Shown: one piece after another, positions 1 through 5,892 of the stretch
Position numbering within the stretch: position 1 is the stretch's first letter
Layout of the letters: each line of letters begins with the position of its first letter
From: CAZYBG01 sp964645155
Lineage (GTDB): Bacteria > Pseudomonadota > Alphaproteobacteria > Rhodobacterales > Rhodobacteraceae
Length of the DNA stretch: 6,503 nucleotides
Assembly (NCBI GenBank): GCA_964645155.1
Contig: CAZYBG010000139.1
Span: forward strand, 1 to 6,503
Reading direction: 5' to 3'
The notes under the pieces: model-generated
What the model was told of the DNA's origin: nothing
The model's input: the letters and a program-made list of their open reading frames with translations, nothing else
The model's database searches: none
Program-made: the position numbers and the translations under genes

Positions 1-1638
1 TTCCAGCTGTCGCTGAAGGAGGGGCTGACGGTCTTCCGCGACCAGCAGTTCTCGGCCGACATGCGCAGCCCCGCGGTGCAGCGGATCGAGGACGTGCTGA
101 CGCTGCGCACCCGGCAGTTCCGCGAGGACAACGGCCCCCTCGCGCATCCGGTGCGGCCGGAAAGCTATGTCGAGATCAACAACTTCTACACCGCCACGGT
201 CTACGAGAAGGGCGCCGAGCTGATCGGCATGCTGAAGCGCCTGGCGGGCGACGCCGGCTATGCCCGCGCGCTCGACCTCTATTTCGAGCGGCACGACGGC
301 GAGGCGGCGACGATCGAGGACTGGCTGAAGGTGTTCGAGGACGCCACCGGCCGCGACCTGACCCAGTTCAAGCGCTGGTACTCGCAGGCCGGCACGCCGC
401 GCCTGCGGGTCGAGGAGGCGTTCGCCGACGGCCGCTACACCCTGACGCTGGAGCAGCGGGTGCCGCCCACGCCGGGCCGGCGCGAGAAGCTGCCGCTGAT
501 GATTCCGGTGGCCATAGGCCTGCTCAACCCGAACGGCGACGAGGTGGTGCCGACGCAGGTGCTGGAGCTGACCGAGGCGCGGCAGAGCTTCAGCTTCGAC
601 GGCCTCGCGACGAGGCCGATCCCCTCGCTGCTTCGCGGGTTCTCGGCGCCGGTGATCCTCGAGCGGCCGTCGACGCCCGAGGAACGCGCCTTCATCCTCG
701 CCCACGACACCGACCCGTTCAGCAGGTGGGAGGCCGGCCGCGCGCTGGCCAAGGACGTGCTGACCCGGATGGTGACCGAGAATGCGAGCCCCGGGCCCGC
801 CTATCTCGACGCGCTGGCCCGCGTCGCCCGCGACGAGGCGCTCGACCCCGCGTTCCGGGCGCTGGCGCTGCGCCTGCCGTCGGAGGACGACATGGCGCAG
901 ACGCTGCACGATGCGGGCGTGACGCCCGACCCCTGGGCGATCCATGCCGCGCGCGAGCGGCTGGCCGAGGCGGTGGCGCAGCGGCTGGCGCAGGACCTGC
1001 CCGGGCTCTACGAGGCGATGCGGGTGCCGGGCCCCTACACGCCCGACGCCCGCGCCGCGGGCTGCCGCGCCCTGCGGCTGACGGCGCTCGCCTGCCTCTC
1101 GCGGCTCGATGGCGGGCGGCGGGCGGAACGGCAGTTCCGCGAGGCCGACAACATGACCGAGGAGCTCGGCGCCCTCGGCATCCTGCTGGCGCGCGGGAAA
1201 GGCCAGGACGCGCTGCAGTCGTTCTACCGCCGCTGGCAGCACGACCGGCTGGTGATCGACAAGTGGTTCACGCTGCAGGTCGCCGAGGCGGCCCCGGCCG
1301 CCACCGCCGGGACGGCGCGCGGCCTCACCGCGCATCCCGACTTCGACTGGAAGAACCCCAACCGCTTCCGTTCGGTGATCGGCGCGCTGTCGGGCAACGC
1401 CGCGGGCTTCCACGACCCCTCGGGCGCAAGCTACCGGCTGGTGGCCGACTGGCTGATCCGGCTCGACCCGGTGAACCCGCAGACCGCGGCGCGGATGTCG
1501 ACCGCGTTCGAGACCTGGGGCCGCTACGACGCCGACCGCAAGGCGCTGATCCGGGCCGAACTGGTGCGGATCGCCGACGCACCCGGCCTGTCGCGCGACA
1601 CCGGCGAGATGGTGGCGCGGCTGCTCGAGGCCGGCTGA
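1..1638 (+). CDS. pepN: Aminopeptidase N, M1 family metallopeptidase (3' part, 5' end outside the window)
   Basis: Zinc-dependent cytosolic aminopeptidase that removes N-terminal residues from peptides. The reading frame is open from base 1 and ends at TGA 1636-1638, giving 545 residues of a protein usually near 870. The first residues, FQLSLKEGLTVFRDQ, are the PepN signature just after the HExxH motif, which lies upstream of the window. By comparison with E. coli PepN as I remember it, window residue 1 matches F314, the Glu of LKEGLT (residue 7) is the third zinc ligand E320, and the Tyr of TVYEKGAE (residue 68) is the transition-state Tyr381, with no gap between them. WYSQAGTP follows at residues 126-133 and closes the catalytic domain. 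The rest is the Ig-like domain and then the long helical C-terminal domain of the family. No frameshift is seen. A 179-base gap with inverted repeats follows, so it is probably transcribed apart from the next gene. Confidence 0.97.
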   Translation, partial: FQLSLKEGLTVFRDQQFSADMRSPAVQRIEDVLTLRTRQFREDNGPLAHPVRPESYVEINNFYTATVYEKGAELIGMLKRLAGDAGYARALDLYFERHDGEAATIEDWLKVFEDATGRDLTQFKRWYSQAGTPRLRVEEAFADGRYTLTLEQRVPPTPGRREKLPLMIPVAIGLLNPNGDEVVPTQVLELTEARQSFSFDGLATRPIPSLLRGFSAPVILERPSTPEERAFILAHDTDPFSRWEAGRALAKDVLTRMVTENASPGPAYLDALARVARDEALDPAFRALALRLPSEDDMAQTLHDAGVTPDPWAIHAARERLAEAVAQRLAQDLPGLYEAMRVPGPYTPDARAAGCRALRLTALACLSRLDGGRRAERQFREADNMTEELGALGILLARGKGQDALQSFYRRWQHDRLVIDKWFTLQVAEAAPAATAGTARGLTAHPDFDWKNPNRFRSVIGALSGNAAGFHDPSGASYRLVADWLIRLDPVNPQTAARMSTAFETWGRYDADRKALIRAELVRIADAPGLSRDTGEMVARLLEAG

Positions 1639-1644
1639 CGGGAC

Positions 1645-1664
1645 CCGGCCGGCCACGGCCGGCC
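1645..1664. repeat. GC palindrome just after the pepN stop
   Basis: Two copies of the self-complementary octamer GGCCGGCC lie at 1647-1654 and 1657-1664, two bases apart. As RNA, CCGGCC (1645-1650) can pair with GGCCGG (1657-1662) around a six-base loop. It begins seven bases after the pepN stop and has no T tract, so it may help end transcription or protect the 3' end, but a chance GC-rich palindrome is possible. Confidence 0.35.
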
Positions 1665-1686
1665 TGGCATGTCGGCGGAAATTGGC

Positions 1687-1723
1687 CCAAGACCGGCCGT
1701 TTCGCCACCGGAAACGGCCTTGG
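1687..1723 (+). terminator. Perfect inverted repeat downstream of pepN, possible terminator
   Basis: GGCCGTTTC (1695-1703) and GAAACGGCC (1711-1719) form a perfect 9-bp stem around a seven-base loop. Outer arms CCAA (1687-1690) and TTGG (1720-1723) can add four pairs across a one-sided GACC bulge. It lies about 50 bases after the pepN stop and no good T run follows, only a weak CTTTGTTG near 1737-1744. It is therefore either a U-poor terminator or a processing or regulatory stem-loop. The stem is clear in the sequence; the role is inferred from position. Confidence 0.4.
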
Positions 1724-1769
1724 GGGACGCCTGTGGCTTTGTTGCGCTGTCCAAAACTCCCCGGCCACA

Positions 1770-1785
1770 TTACCTTGCGGTAAGG
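1770..1785. promoter_or_regulatory. Small dyad upstream of the acyltransferase gene group
   Basis: TTACC (1770-1774) and GGTAA (1779-1783) are exact inverted repeats separated by four bases, and CCTT (1773-1776) with AAGG (1782-1785) forms an overlapping second dyad. The element is less GC-rich than its surroundings and sits about 35 bases before the start codon at 1818, where an operator or promoter would be expected. No convincing -35/-10 pair with 16-18-base spacing is visible nearby. I cannot assign a regulator. Confidence 0.25.
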
Positions 1786-1817
1786 CAGGAGGGGGGCCGG
1801 GCGACCGGCTGGGCAGG

Positions 1818-2222
1818 ATGGCGCGGCGACCGGGCTATATCCATCTCAACATTCCCCGACGGGGGCGGTTCTACTTCGCCTTCGGCGTCGGGTTGATCTT
1901 CTGGCAGACACTGCGCTACGGCGAGGCGCCGCTCGCGGCAGTGTTCGGCATCTGCTTCTTCCTTGCCACCGTCGTCTGGCTGGCGTTCCGGCAGAAGCCC
2001 GCGGGCATGGAGATCCGCGATGGCCGCTGGCGGTTCTTCGTCGGCCACCGGCAATGGTCGGTGGCGCTGCGCGATGTCGCCGCCGTCCGCGTCACCGGGG
2101 AGAACGCGCTGGAGCTCGAGCTGCGCGACGGCCAGACCGACGTGCTGCCGACGGAACTGTCGCCCGAGATCGAGCCGCTCCGGCGCGAGCTCGCCCGGCA
2201 GGGCATCCCGCTCGAGGCCTGA
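1818..2222 (+). CDS. Small two-TM membrane protein with cytoplasmic C-terminal beta domain, unknown function (paralogue 1)
   Basis: A 134-residue protein I do not recognise by name. A basic N-terminus (RRGR, 14-17) is followed by two hydrophobic segments, about residues 18-31 and 38-57, separated by a short TLRYGEAP turn. This suggests a membrane hairpin with both ends in the cytoplasm. Residues 60-134 form a soluble domain with alternating short strands (GMEIRDG, VAAVRVTG, ALELELRDG) and a final helix (LRRELARQG), a layout like small bacterial PH-type domains; that fold is inference. It closely resembles the protein at 3220-3621. The open frame extends far upstream inside pepN, but that part is low-complexity Arg/Ala/Gly, so I take ATG 1818. 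The Shine-Dalgarno is poor: CAGG abuts the ATG, while a perfect AGGAGG (1787-1792) lies 25 bases upstream. The stop overlaps the next start. Confidence 0.8.
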   Translation: MARRPGYIHLNIPRRGRFYFAFGVGLIFWQTLRYGEAPLAAVFGICFFLATVVWLAFRQKPAGMEIRDGRWRFFVGHRQWSVALRDVAAVRVTGENALELELRDGQTDVLPTELSPEIEPLRRELARQGIPLEA

Positions 2223-2224
2223 TG
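2220..2224 (+). promoter_or_regulatory. Stop/start overlap TGATG (likely translational coupling)
   Basis: TGA (2220-2222) of the first membrane protein shares one base with ATG (2222-2224) of the acyltransferase. The only Shine-Dalgarno-like sequence is a short GAGG (2214-2217), closer than ideal. Re-initiation by terminating ribosomes is the simplest reading and would tie the expression of the two proteins together. Later in-frame ATGs at 2258 and 2294 are alternatives. Confidence 0.55.
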
Positions 2225-3163
2225 CCGGGCGGAAAGCCGCCCGAGCCGGACATCGTCATGGAACCGTCGCGACCCAAAGGCTATTTGCTCGGCATGCGTG
2301 ACCGTATCGACCCGCTGATCCTCGAGCGCGCGCCCTGGCTCCGACGCCCGCTCGCGGCGCCGGTGCGCATCACGCTCGACCGCGTACTCGGCTACGACCG
2401 GACGCTGAAGATCGGCGAGACGGTAGCACCGCTGCCGGCCGCGGCGATCATGGACAGCATGGCGCGGCTGCTCGCCCGCGACGTCGAGATCGACGGCCTG
2501 CATGCGGTGCCGGCCACCGGCCCGGCGCTGATCGTGGCCAACCACCCGACCGGCATCGCCGACGGCGTGATGGTCTGGCACGCGCTGGCCCGGCTGCGGC
2601 CCGACATCTTCTTCTTCGCCAACCGCGACATCCTGCGCGTGCTGCCGCAGATGGAGGACATCATCGCCCCGGTCGAATGGCGCCCCGACAAGCGCACCCA
2701 CGCCAAGACGCGCGAGACAATGGCCTATACCCGCACCGCGCTCGAGGCCGGCCGCATCGGGGTGATCTTCCCCTCCGGCCGGCTCGCCAAGCGCCGCGGC
2801 CTGCGCCTCTTCGAGCGGCCGTGGATGGCCTCGGCCGCGATGATCGCCCGCAAGTTCGAGGTGCCGGTGATCCCGCTCAACATCCGGGCGCGCAACTCGG
2901 TGCTGTTCTACCTCTTCGACCTGCTGCACCCGACGCTGCGCGACATCACCCTGTTCCACGAGACGCTGAACAAGCACCGCCAGCCGTACCGGATGACGCT
3001 CGGCGCGCCGATCCGGCCGCAATCGCTGCCGAAGGACGACGAGACCGGCATCGAGATGCTGCGCCGCGCGACGCTCGGCCTCGGCGGCCGCGACGCGCCG
3101 ACCGTCTCGCTGGTGCGCACCACGCGCCGGCCGGCCATCGCGCGTGCCCGCCTTCTCGGCTGA
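2222..3163 (+). CDS. PlsC-like lysophospholipid/glycerophospholipid acyltransferase family protein
   Basis: A 313-residue member of the PlsC acyltransferase superfamily, which moves acyl groups from acyl-ACP or acyl-CoA to lysophospholipids or related lipids at the inner membrane. The family blocks occur in order: the catalytic His/Asp block NHPTGIAD (N107-D114), the FFANRDILR block (131-139), FPSGRL (183-188) in place of the usual FPEGTR, and VPVIPLN (214-220). The His-to-Asp spacing is HX5D rather than the classical HX4D, and Glu of the third block is Ser. This suggests a divergent subfamily, so I do not call it plsC, and the acceptor lipid cannot be told from sequence. No strong signal peptide or TM helix is seen, so it is probably a peripheral membrane protein. 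ATG 2222 is chosen for its overlap with the previous stop; 2258 or 2294 would remove 12 or 24 weakly conserved-looking residues. Confidence 0.87.
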   Translation: MPGGKPPEPDIVMEPSRPKGYLLGMRDRIDPLILERAPWLRRPLAAPVRITLDRVLGYDRTLKIGETVAPLPAAAIMDSMARLLARDVEIDGLHAVPATGPALIVANHPTGIADGVMVWHALARLRPDIFFFANRDILRVLPQMEDIIAPVEWRPDKRTHAKTRETMAYTRTALEAGRIGVIFPSGRLAKRRGLRLFERPWMASAAMIARKFEVPVIPLNIRARNSVLFYLFDLLHPTLRDITLFHETLNKHRQPYRMTLGAPIRPQSLPKDDETGIEMLRRATLGLGGRDAPTVSLVRTTRRPAIARARLLG

Positions 3164-3219
3164 AGTCCGGCGCGGCGGCGCCGCGAATCCGCCGCATTGC
3201 CCCGGCATCTCCGGCGATC

Positions 3220-3621
3220 ATGCTTGAGGCACCCTACAGATTTGAACGTCGAGGCCGCCGTCCGGGCCTCTGGCTCGCGATCGGCGCGGGCTTCGGCTTC
3301 GTCATCGTCGGGCTGGTCAAGGGCGATTTCTGGCTCGCCGCGCTCGGCCTCGCCTTCCCGATCCCCTTCCTCGCCTTCGAGCGCTTGATGGGCATGCCTG
3401 CCGGCGTGATGATCGGCGACGGCAAGCTCGGCTGGTGGCGGGGCACCGAGCAGGGCGCGGCGCCGCTTGCCGTGATCCGCCGCGCCATCGTGAACGGCAG
3501 CCGGGTGTCGCTGATCTTCGAGGACGGCACCACGATCGACCTGCCGGAGGCCTCGGTGCCGCCCGGCACCGAGCTTGGCGCCGAACTGGCGCTGCGCGGC
3601 GTGCCGGTTTCGGCCGAGTAG
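3220..3621 (+). CDS. Small two-TM membrane protein with cytoplasmic C-terminal beta domain, unknown function (paralogue 2)
   Basis: A 133-residue protein, unnamed, with the same plan as the one at 1818-2222: basic N-terminus with RRGR (10-13), hydrophobic segments about 16-33 and 37-53, then a 75-residue soluble domain opening with PAG and ending in ELALRGVP. Hand alignment of the soluble domains gives 24 identities in about 75 positions with a single one-residue shift; shared anchors are PAG, two DG turns, LP and ELAxxGxP. It begins 56 bases after the acyltransferase stop with no visible promoter, so it is probably the last gene of the same transcript. ATG 3220 is the first reasonable start; no good Shine-Dalgarno precedes it. 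The in-frame extension upstream runs through the acyltransferase gene and is not protein-like. Confidence 0.78.
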   Translation: MLEAPYRFERRGRRPGLWLAIGAGFGFVIVGLVKGDFWLAALGLAFPIPFLAFERLMGMPAGVMIGDGKLGWWRGTEQGAAPLAVIRRAIVNGSRVSLIFEDGTTIDLPEASVPPGTELGAELALRGVPVSAE

Positions 3622-3642
3622 GGCGTGCGCCGGACGGCGCCC
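3621..3642. terminator. GC hairpin between convergent genes, possible two-way terminator
   Basis: The gap between the converging stops (TAG 3619-3621 on +, 3651-3653 on -) contains GCGCC (3627-3631) and GGCGC (3636-3640) around a GGAC loop. An alternative longer pairing is GGGCG (3621-3625) with CGCCC (3638-3642). No T run follows on either strand. The position between convergent genes supports a termination role; the structure alone does not prove it. Confidence 0.4.
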
Positions 3643-3650
3643 GAGCGGGC

Positions 3651-4268
3651 CTAGAGGCAGTAATCCTGGCTGCGGGTCCAGGCCGCGATGTCGGCGCGCT
3701 TCGAGGCATTGCGGAACGGCGCCCAGTCGCGCCCGACGCCGTCGGTGCCGTCGCCCGCCACCATGCGGTCGCGCGCGACCTGCACCGCCGCGATCCGAAC
3801 CGCGCAGGACAGGTTGGCCGAGCCGTCCTTCAGCGCCGCGGCGCTGCGCGCGTCGCAGCCGTAGTTGGCCGCGGTGGGCGGGGCGATCTGCAGCAGCCCG
3901 ATCCAGCGGCCGCCGCCGCCCGAGGCCGCGGGGTTCCACGTGCTCTCGTGCTTGGCCAGCGCCGAGAACAGGCCCGCCCAGAAGGCGCGCCTTTCAAACA
4001 TGCCGTTTTCCGCATATCCGGGGCAGAACGTCGCGATGTCGGACGGCACGAGGCTTGCCAGCACCGCCCCGTCATCCTCGAGCGCCGCGAGCGTCGCGCC
4101 GGTCCAGGCGGGGGCTTCGGGGTGGAAGTCCCAGCGCATCGCGGGCGGCTCCTCGACCGCGGGTTCGTCGACCGTGCTGCCCATGCAGCCCGAGAGGAGC
4201 GTGGCGAGGACGATGGCGGCAAACGGCATGCGCAAGCGCAGCGAAAGGGCAGCGGAGTGGGATGGCAT
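3651..4268 (-). CDS. SLT-type lytic transglycosylase lipoprotein
   Basis: Predicted periplasmic lipoprotein that cleaves peptidoglycan glycan strands. Residues 1-28 are a lipoprotein signal: arginines (LRLR), a hydrophobic stretch (FAAIVLATLL) and lipobox LSGC with Cys28 as the lipidated residue. The catalytic core is HESTWNPAASGGGGRWIGLLQ (107-127), matching the family pattern ESxFNPxAxS..G..GLMQ, so Glu108 is the likely catalytic acid; its distance to the Gln is one residue longer than usual. NYGC follows at 135-138. Cys82, 138, 155 and 204 could form disulfides, as expected outside the cytoplasm. At 205 residues it is little more than one catalytic domain. ATG 4268 is chosen because an internal ATG at 4229 would leave a signal peptide without positive charge; neither has a clear Shine-Dalgarno. 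The frame stays open to 4676, but that extension is not protein-like. It is convergent with the preceding gene and divergent from the next. Confidence 0.85.
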   Translation of the reverse strand: MPSHSAALSLRLRMPFAAIVLATLLSGCMGSTVDEPAVEEPPAMRWDFHPEAPAWTGATLAALEDDGAVLASLVPSDIATFCPGYAENGMFERRAFWAGLFSALAKHESTWNPAASGGGGRWIGLLQIAPPTAANYGCDARSAAALKDGSANLSCAVRIAAVQVARDRMVAGDGTDGVGRDWAPFRNASKRADIAAWTRSQDYCL

Positions 4269-4509
4269 CTGGCACGTCGGGTTGCACCGGACCTGGCTGG
4301 CCGGCGCCGGCGAACTTGCCGGGCGAGGCTTCGCCGTGCAATCTCCACTGCAGGACGTCGGCGAGTTCCCGCCGCAACCATCCGGAGAGCCGCCTTCAAA
4401 GCCGTTCGCGCGCAGCCGCAATCGATCATCCGGAGACCACGATGCAGCCATATTCGAAGGGCAGATCATAGATTTAGTGAGATCGATGCAATCCTCTGGG
4501 ATTCGGGTA
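4269..4509. promoter_or_regulatory. Divergent intergenic region with repeated motif and A+T-richer patch
   Basis: No gene is seen in these 241 bases between two divergent genes, so promoters for both should lie here. GCCGCAA-C-CATCCGGAGA (4371-4388) recurs as GCCGCAA-TCGAT-CATCCGGAGA (4415-4436). The palindrome CCGGCGCCGG sits at 4301-4310, and GGCGA/TCGCC (4322-4335) makes a short hairpin. The A+T-richer patch at about 4451-4490 has -10-like hexamers on both strands: TATGAT (minus, 4465-4470) and TAGATT (plus, 4469-4474). I could not pair either with a good -35 at normal spacing, so exact promoters remain undefined. Confidence 0.45.
4379..4436 (+). repeat. Direct repeat CATCCGGAGA, two copies
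   Basis: Identical decamers CATCCGGAGA occupy 4379-4388 and 4427-4436, 48 bases apart start to start. Both are preceded by GCCGCAA, one base away in the first copy and five bases away in the second. The copies lie just upstream of the A+T-richer patch, so they could be regulator binding sites or the trace of a small duplication. Confidence 0.5.
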
Positions 4510-5748
4510 ATGAGTGAACGCGAGACGCCCCCGGCGCTGCCGTCTGCGGACGGCGACGGCCGTGGCTGGATCGCCCTGAGCGCGGCGCGCCTGTTCATGC
4601 GCCTCGGGCTGCAGCGCCAGCCCGGCCCCGACGGCGACGAGGCGCTGGTGCGGCAAATCGACGTGCCCGTCCTCATGGCCGCCCCCGAACCCGCCGAATG
4701 GGCGGAGATCCAGGCGGGATTCGCGATCCTGGCCGAGCAGGAACTCTGGCTTTCGGTGCTGGAGCGGCTCCGCGGCGTCGATCAGTCGCGCCAGCAGTTC
4801 GTCTCGGGCAAGCGATATCTCGACTGCGCGTTCGCCGGCGCGCTGTCGCCGGTGACCAAGCACCTGCGCCCCGAGCTGAACCTGCCCGACGCGCAGGCCG
4901 CGCTCCAGGTGTTCGAACGAGTGCGGGCGGCGCATTCCAACGACTACATGTCGTCGGTTCTCCTTGCCGGGGCGCTGACCGAGATCGGCTACGCGCTGCG
5001 CGGCGATGCACCGCCGGGCCGCACCTCGCCCGAGCCGAATGCGCGCTTCCGCGCCTTCTTCGCGCGCGCCGAGGAAGTGCTCGAGGCGTTCGACCCGATC
5101 CAGGAGAACTCGCCGATGCTGGCCGAGGCGCGGTACTTTCTGATCCCCGGCATCGACGGCGGCGCGAAGGTGCTGAACGACTGGTACGAGGACTGGGCCG
5201 ACCTCGACCCGTCGAACCCGTTCACGCTGCTGGCGCATGGCAGGTTCCTGATGCCGGACTGGTACGGCAGCTATGACGCGATCGCGCGCGAGGCGCGCCG
5301 CGCGGTGGCCCGCGCGGTCGAGGGGCTCGAGGCGGGCGCCTATGTCTATCTCTGGCGCGCCGCCCTCGAGGCCGCGCCGTGGGAGGTCGCGCGCGTCGAT
5401 ACCCGGCTGATGCTCGACGGGATCGAGCGCCTGCTGACGGCGACGATGAGCCAGCACCTCGCCAACGACCTCGCCGGTCTTCTGGCGCGGCTGGCGCGCC
5501 CTGCCGCCGGCGAGGAGCCCGCCGACACCGCCCGCGCGGCACCGGCGCGCGACCGGCTGCGGCGCGGCTTCGGCCAGCTTCTCCGCCGCCACCTGCGGGA
5601 GATCCAGGCGCCACTCTGGCAGATGGACGTGCCCGCGATCCGCGCCGCGATCGCGGCCGAGTTCGCGGCCGAGCTCGGCCAGGGCATGATCGTCCGCCCC
5701 GGTCCGCAGGGCCTCGAGGGCGTGCCGCCGGCAGCCGCGGCGCGGTAG
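4510..5748 (+). CDS. Hypothetical helical (TPR-like) protein of unknown function
   Basis: A 412-residue soluble protein I cannot name. There is no signal peptide or TM helix. The sequence is rich in Ala, Leu, Arg and Glu and reads as successive amphipathic helices, with repeat-like pieces such as NPFTLLAHGRFLM, resembling TPR or related alpha-solenoids. The central part has conserved-looking aromatic motifs: HSNDYMSS (from 142), LIPGIDGG (from 211) and MPDWYGSYDAIAREA (from 248). The last reminds me of DUF4034-type proteins, where a PxWGGS element begins a helical unit; this is a weak impression, not an assignment. ATG 4510 is preceded by GGGA at 4498-4501, a plausible but weak Shine-Dalgarno. 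An in-frame ATG at 4486 would add eight residues. The frame is open back to 3865, but that part overlaps the opposite-strand transglycosylase and is an artefact of GC-rich DNA. Confidence 0.75.
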   Translation: MSERETPPALPSADGDGRGWIALSAARLFMRLGLQRQPGPDGDEALVRQIDVPVLMAAPEPAEWAEIQAGFAILAEQELWLSVLERLRGVDQSRQQFVSGKRYLDCAFAGALSPVTKHLRPELNLPDAQAALQVFERVRAAHSNDYMSSVLLAGALTEIGYALRGDAPPGRTSPEPNARFRAFFARAEEVLEAFDPIQENSPMLAEARYFLIPGIDGGAKVLNDWYEDWADLDPSNPFTLLAHGRFLMPDWYGSYDAIAREARRAVARAVEGLEAGAYVYLWRAALEAAPWEVARVDTRLMLDGIERLLTATMSQHLANDLAGLLARLARPAAGEEPADTARAAPARDRLRRGFGQLLRRHLREIQAPLWQMDVPAIRAAIAAEFAAELGQGMIVRPGPQGLEGVPPAAAAR

Positions 5749-5760
5749 CCGGACGGAGCC

Positions 5761-5834
5761 CCGACGGGGGCCCCATGACCGGGGCCATGACGGGCCCCAT
5801 GACGGGGGCCACGACGGGGGGTCTGACGGGCCGC
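5761..5834. repeat. 12-base tandem repeat (minisatellite) in the gatB upstream region
   Basis: Five in-register 12-base units start at 5775, 5787, 5799, 5811 and 5823, with consensus ATGACGGGGGCC. They read ATGACCGGGGCC, ATGACGGGCCCC, ATGACGGGGGCC, ACGACGGGGGGT and CTGACGGGCCGC. A sixth unit, CCGACGGGGGCC, lies at 5761-5772, offset by two extra C. Neighbouring units can form competing hairpins, for example GGGGCC (5781-5786) with GGCCCC (5793-5798), or that GGCCCC with GGGGCC at 5805-5810. It starts 12 bases after the stop of the helical-protein gene and ends at the gatB promoter, so it may act as a terminator for the former. Confidence 0.8.
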
Positions 5835-5863
5835 TTGCCTCGGCCGCGGGCGCTGCCTAGAAG
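5835..5863 (+). promoter_or_regulatory. Candidate housekeeping promoter for gatB
   Basis: TTGCCT (5835-5840) and TAGAAG (5858-5863) are separated by exactly 17 bases, and each matches four of six positions of the sigma-70 consensus. The -35 abuts the end of the 12-base repeat. A start near 5870 would give a leader of about 22 bases, just enough to hold the ribosome binding site. Pattern and placement are good, but no experiment supports it here. Confidence 0.5.
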
Positions 5864-5877
5864 CGGGGGCGACGATC

Positions 5878-5884
5878 AGGGAGG
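5878..5884 (+). promoter_or_regulatory. Strong ribosome binding site of gatB
   Basis: AGGGAGG lies eight bases before ATG 5893. It is the only well-placed strong Shine-Dalgarno sequence in the window and fixes the gatB start. Confidence 0.85.
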
Positions 5885-5892
5885 CACCCGCC

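Noticed and set aside
1739..1773. Promoter TTGCGC (1742-1747) with CATTAC (1768-1773)
   Set aside because: The spacer is 20 bases and the -10 match is weak, so I would not call it without transcript data.
726..1817. Open frame running from inside pepN into the first membrane protein
   Set aside because: The translated part is Arg/Ala/Gly-rich noise in the +2 shadow of pepN; only the part from ATG 1818 looks like a protein.
1916..3208. 430-codon minus-strand open frame opposite the acyltransferase
   Set aside because: His/Arg/Gly-rich composition typical of an antisense shadow. The plus strand carries a clear acyltransferase with ordered motifs.
3865..4509. Long in-frame upstream extension of the helical-protein gene, overlapping the transglycosylase
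   Set aside because: It runs antisense through a well-supported lipoprotein gene, lacks sensible composition, and is explained by scarce stop codons in GC-rich DNA.
4474..5592. 372-codon minus-strand open frame opposite the helical protein
   Set aside because: Arg/Ala/His-rich with no motif; the plus-strand frame has better composition and a plausible start.
5761..5834. CRISPR-like array
   Set aside because: The units are 12 bases with no spacers and no cas genes nearby; it is a plain tandem repeat.
5775..5890. Possible small protein with Met-Thr-Gly-Ala/Pro repeats encoded by the 12-base array
   Set aside because: The frame has no ribosome binding site, runs into gatB out of frame, and the repeat is simply translatable because its unit is 12 bases.
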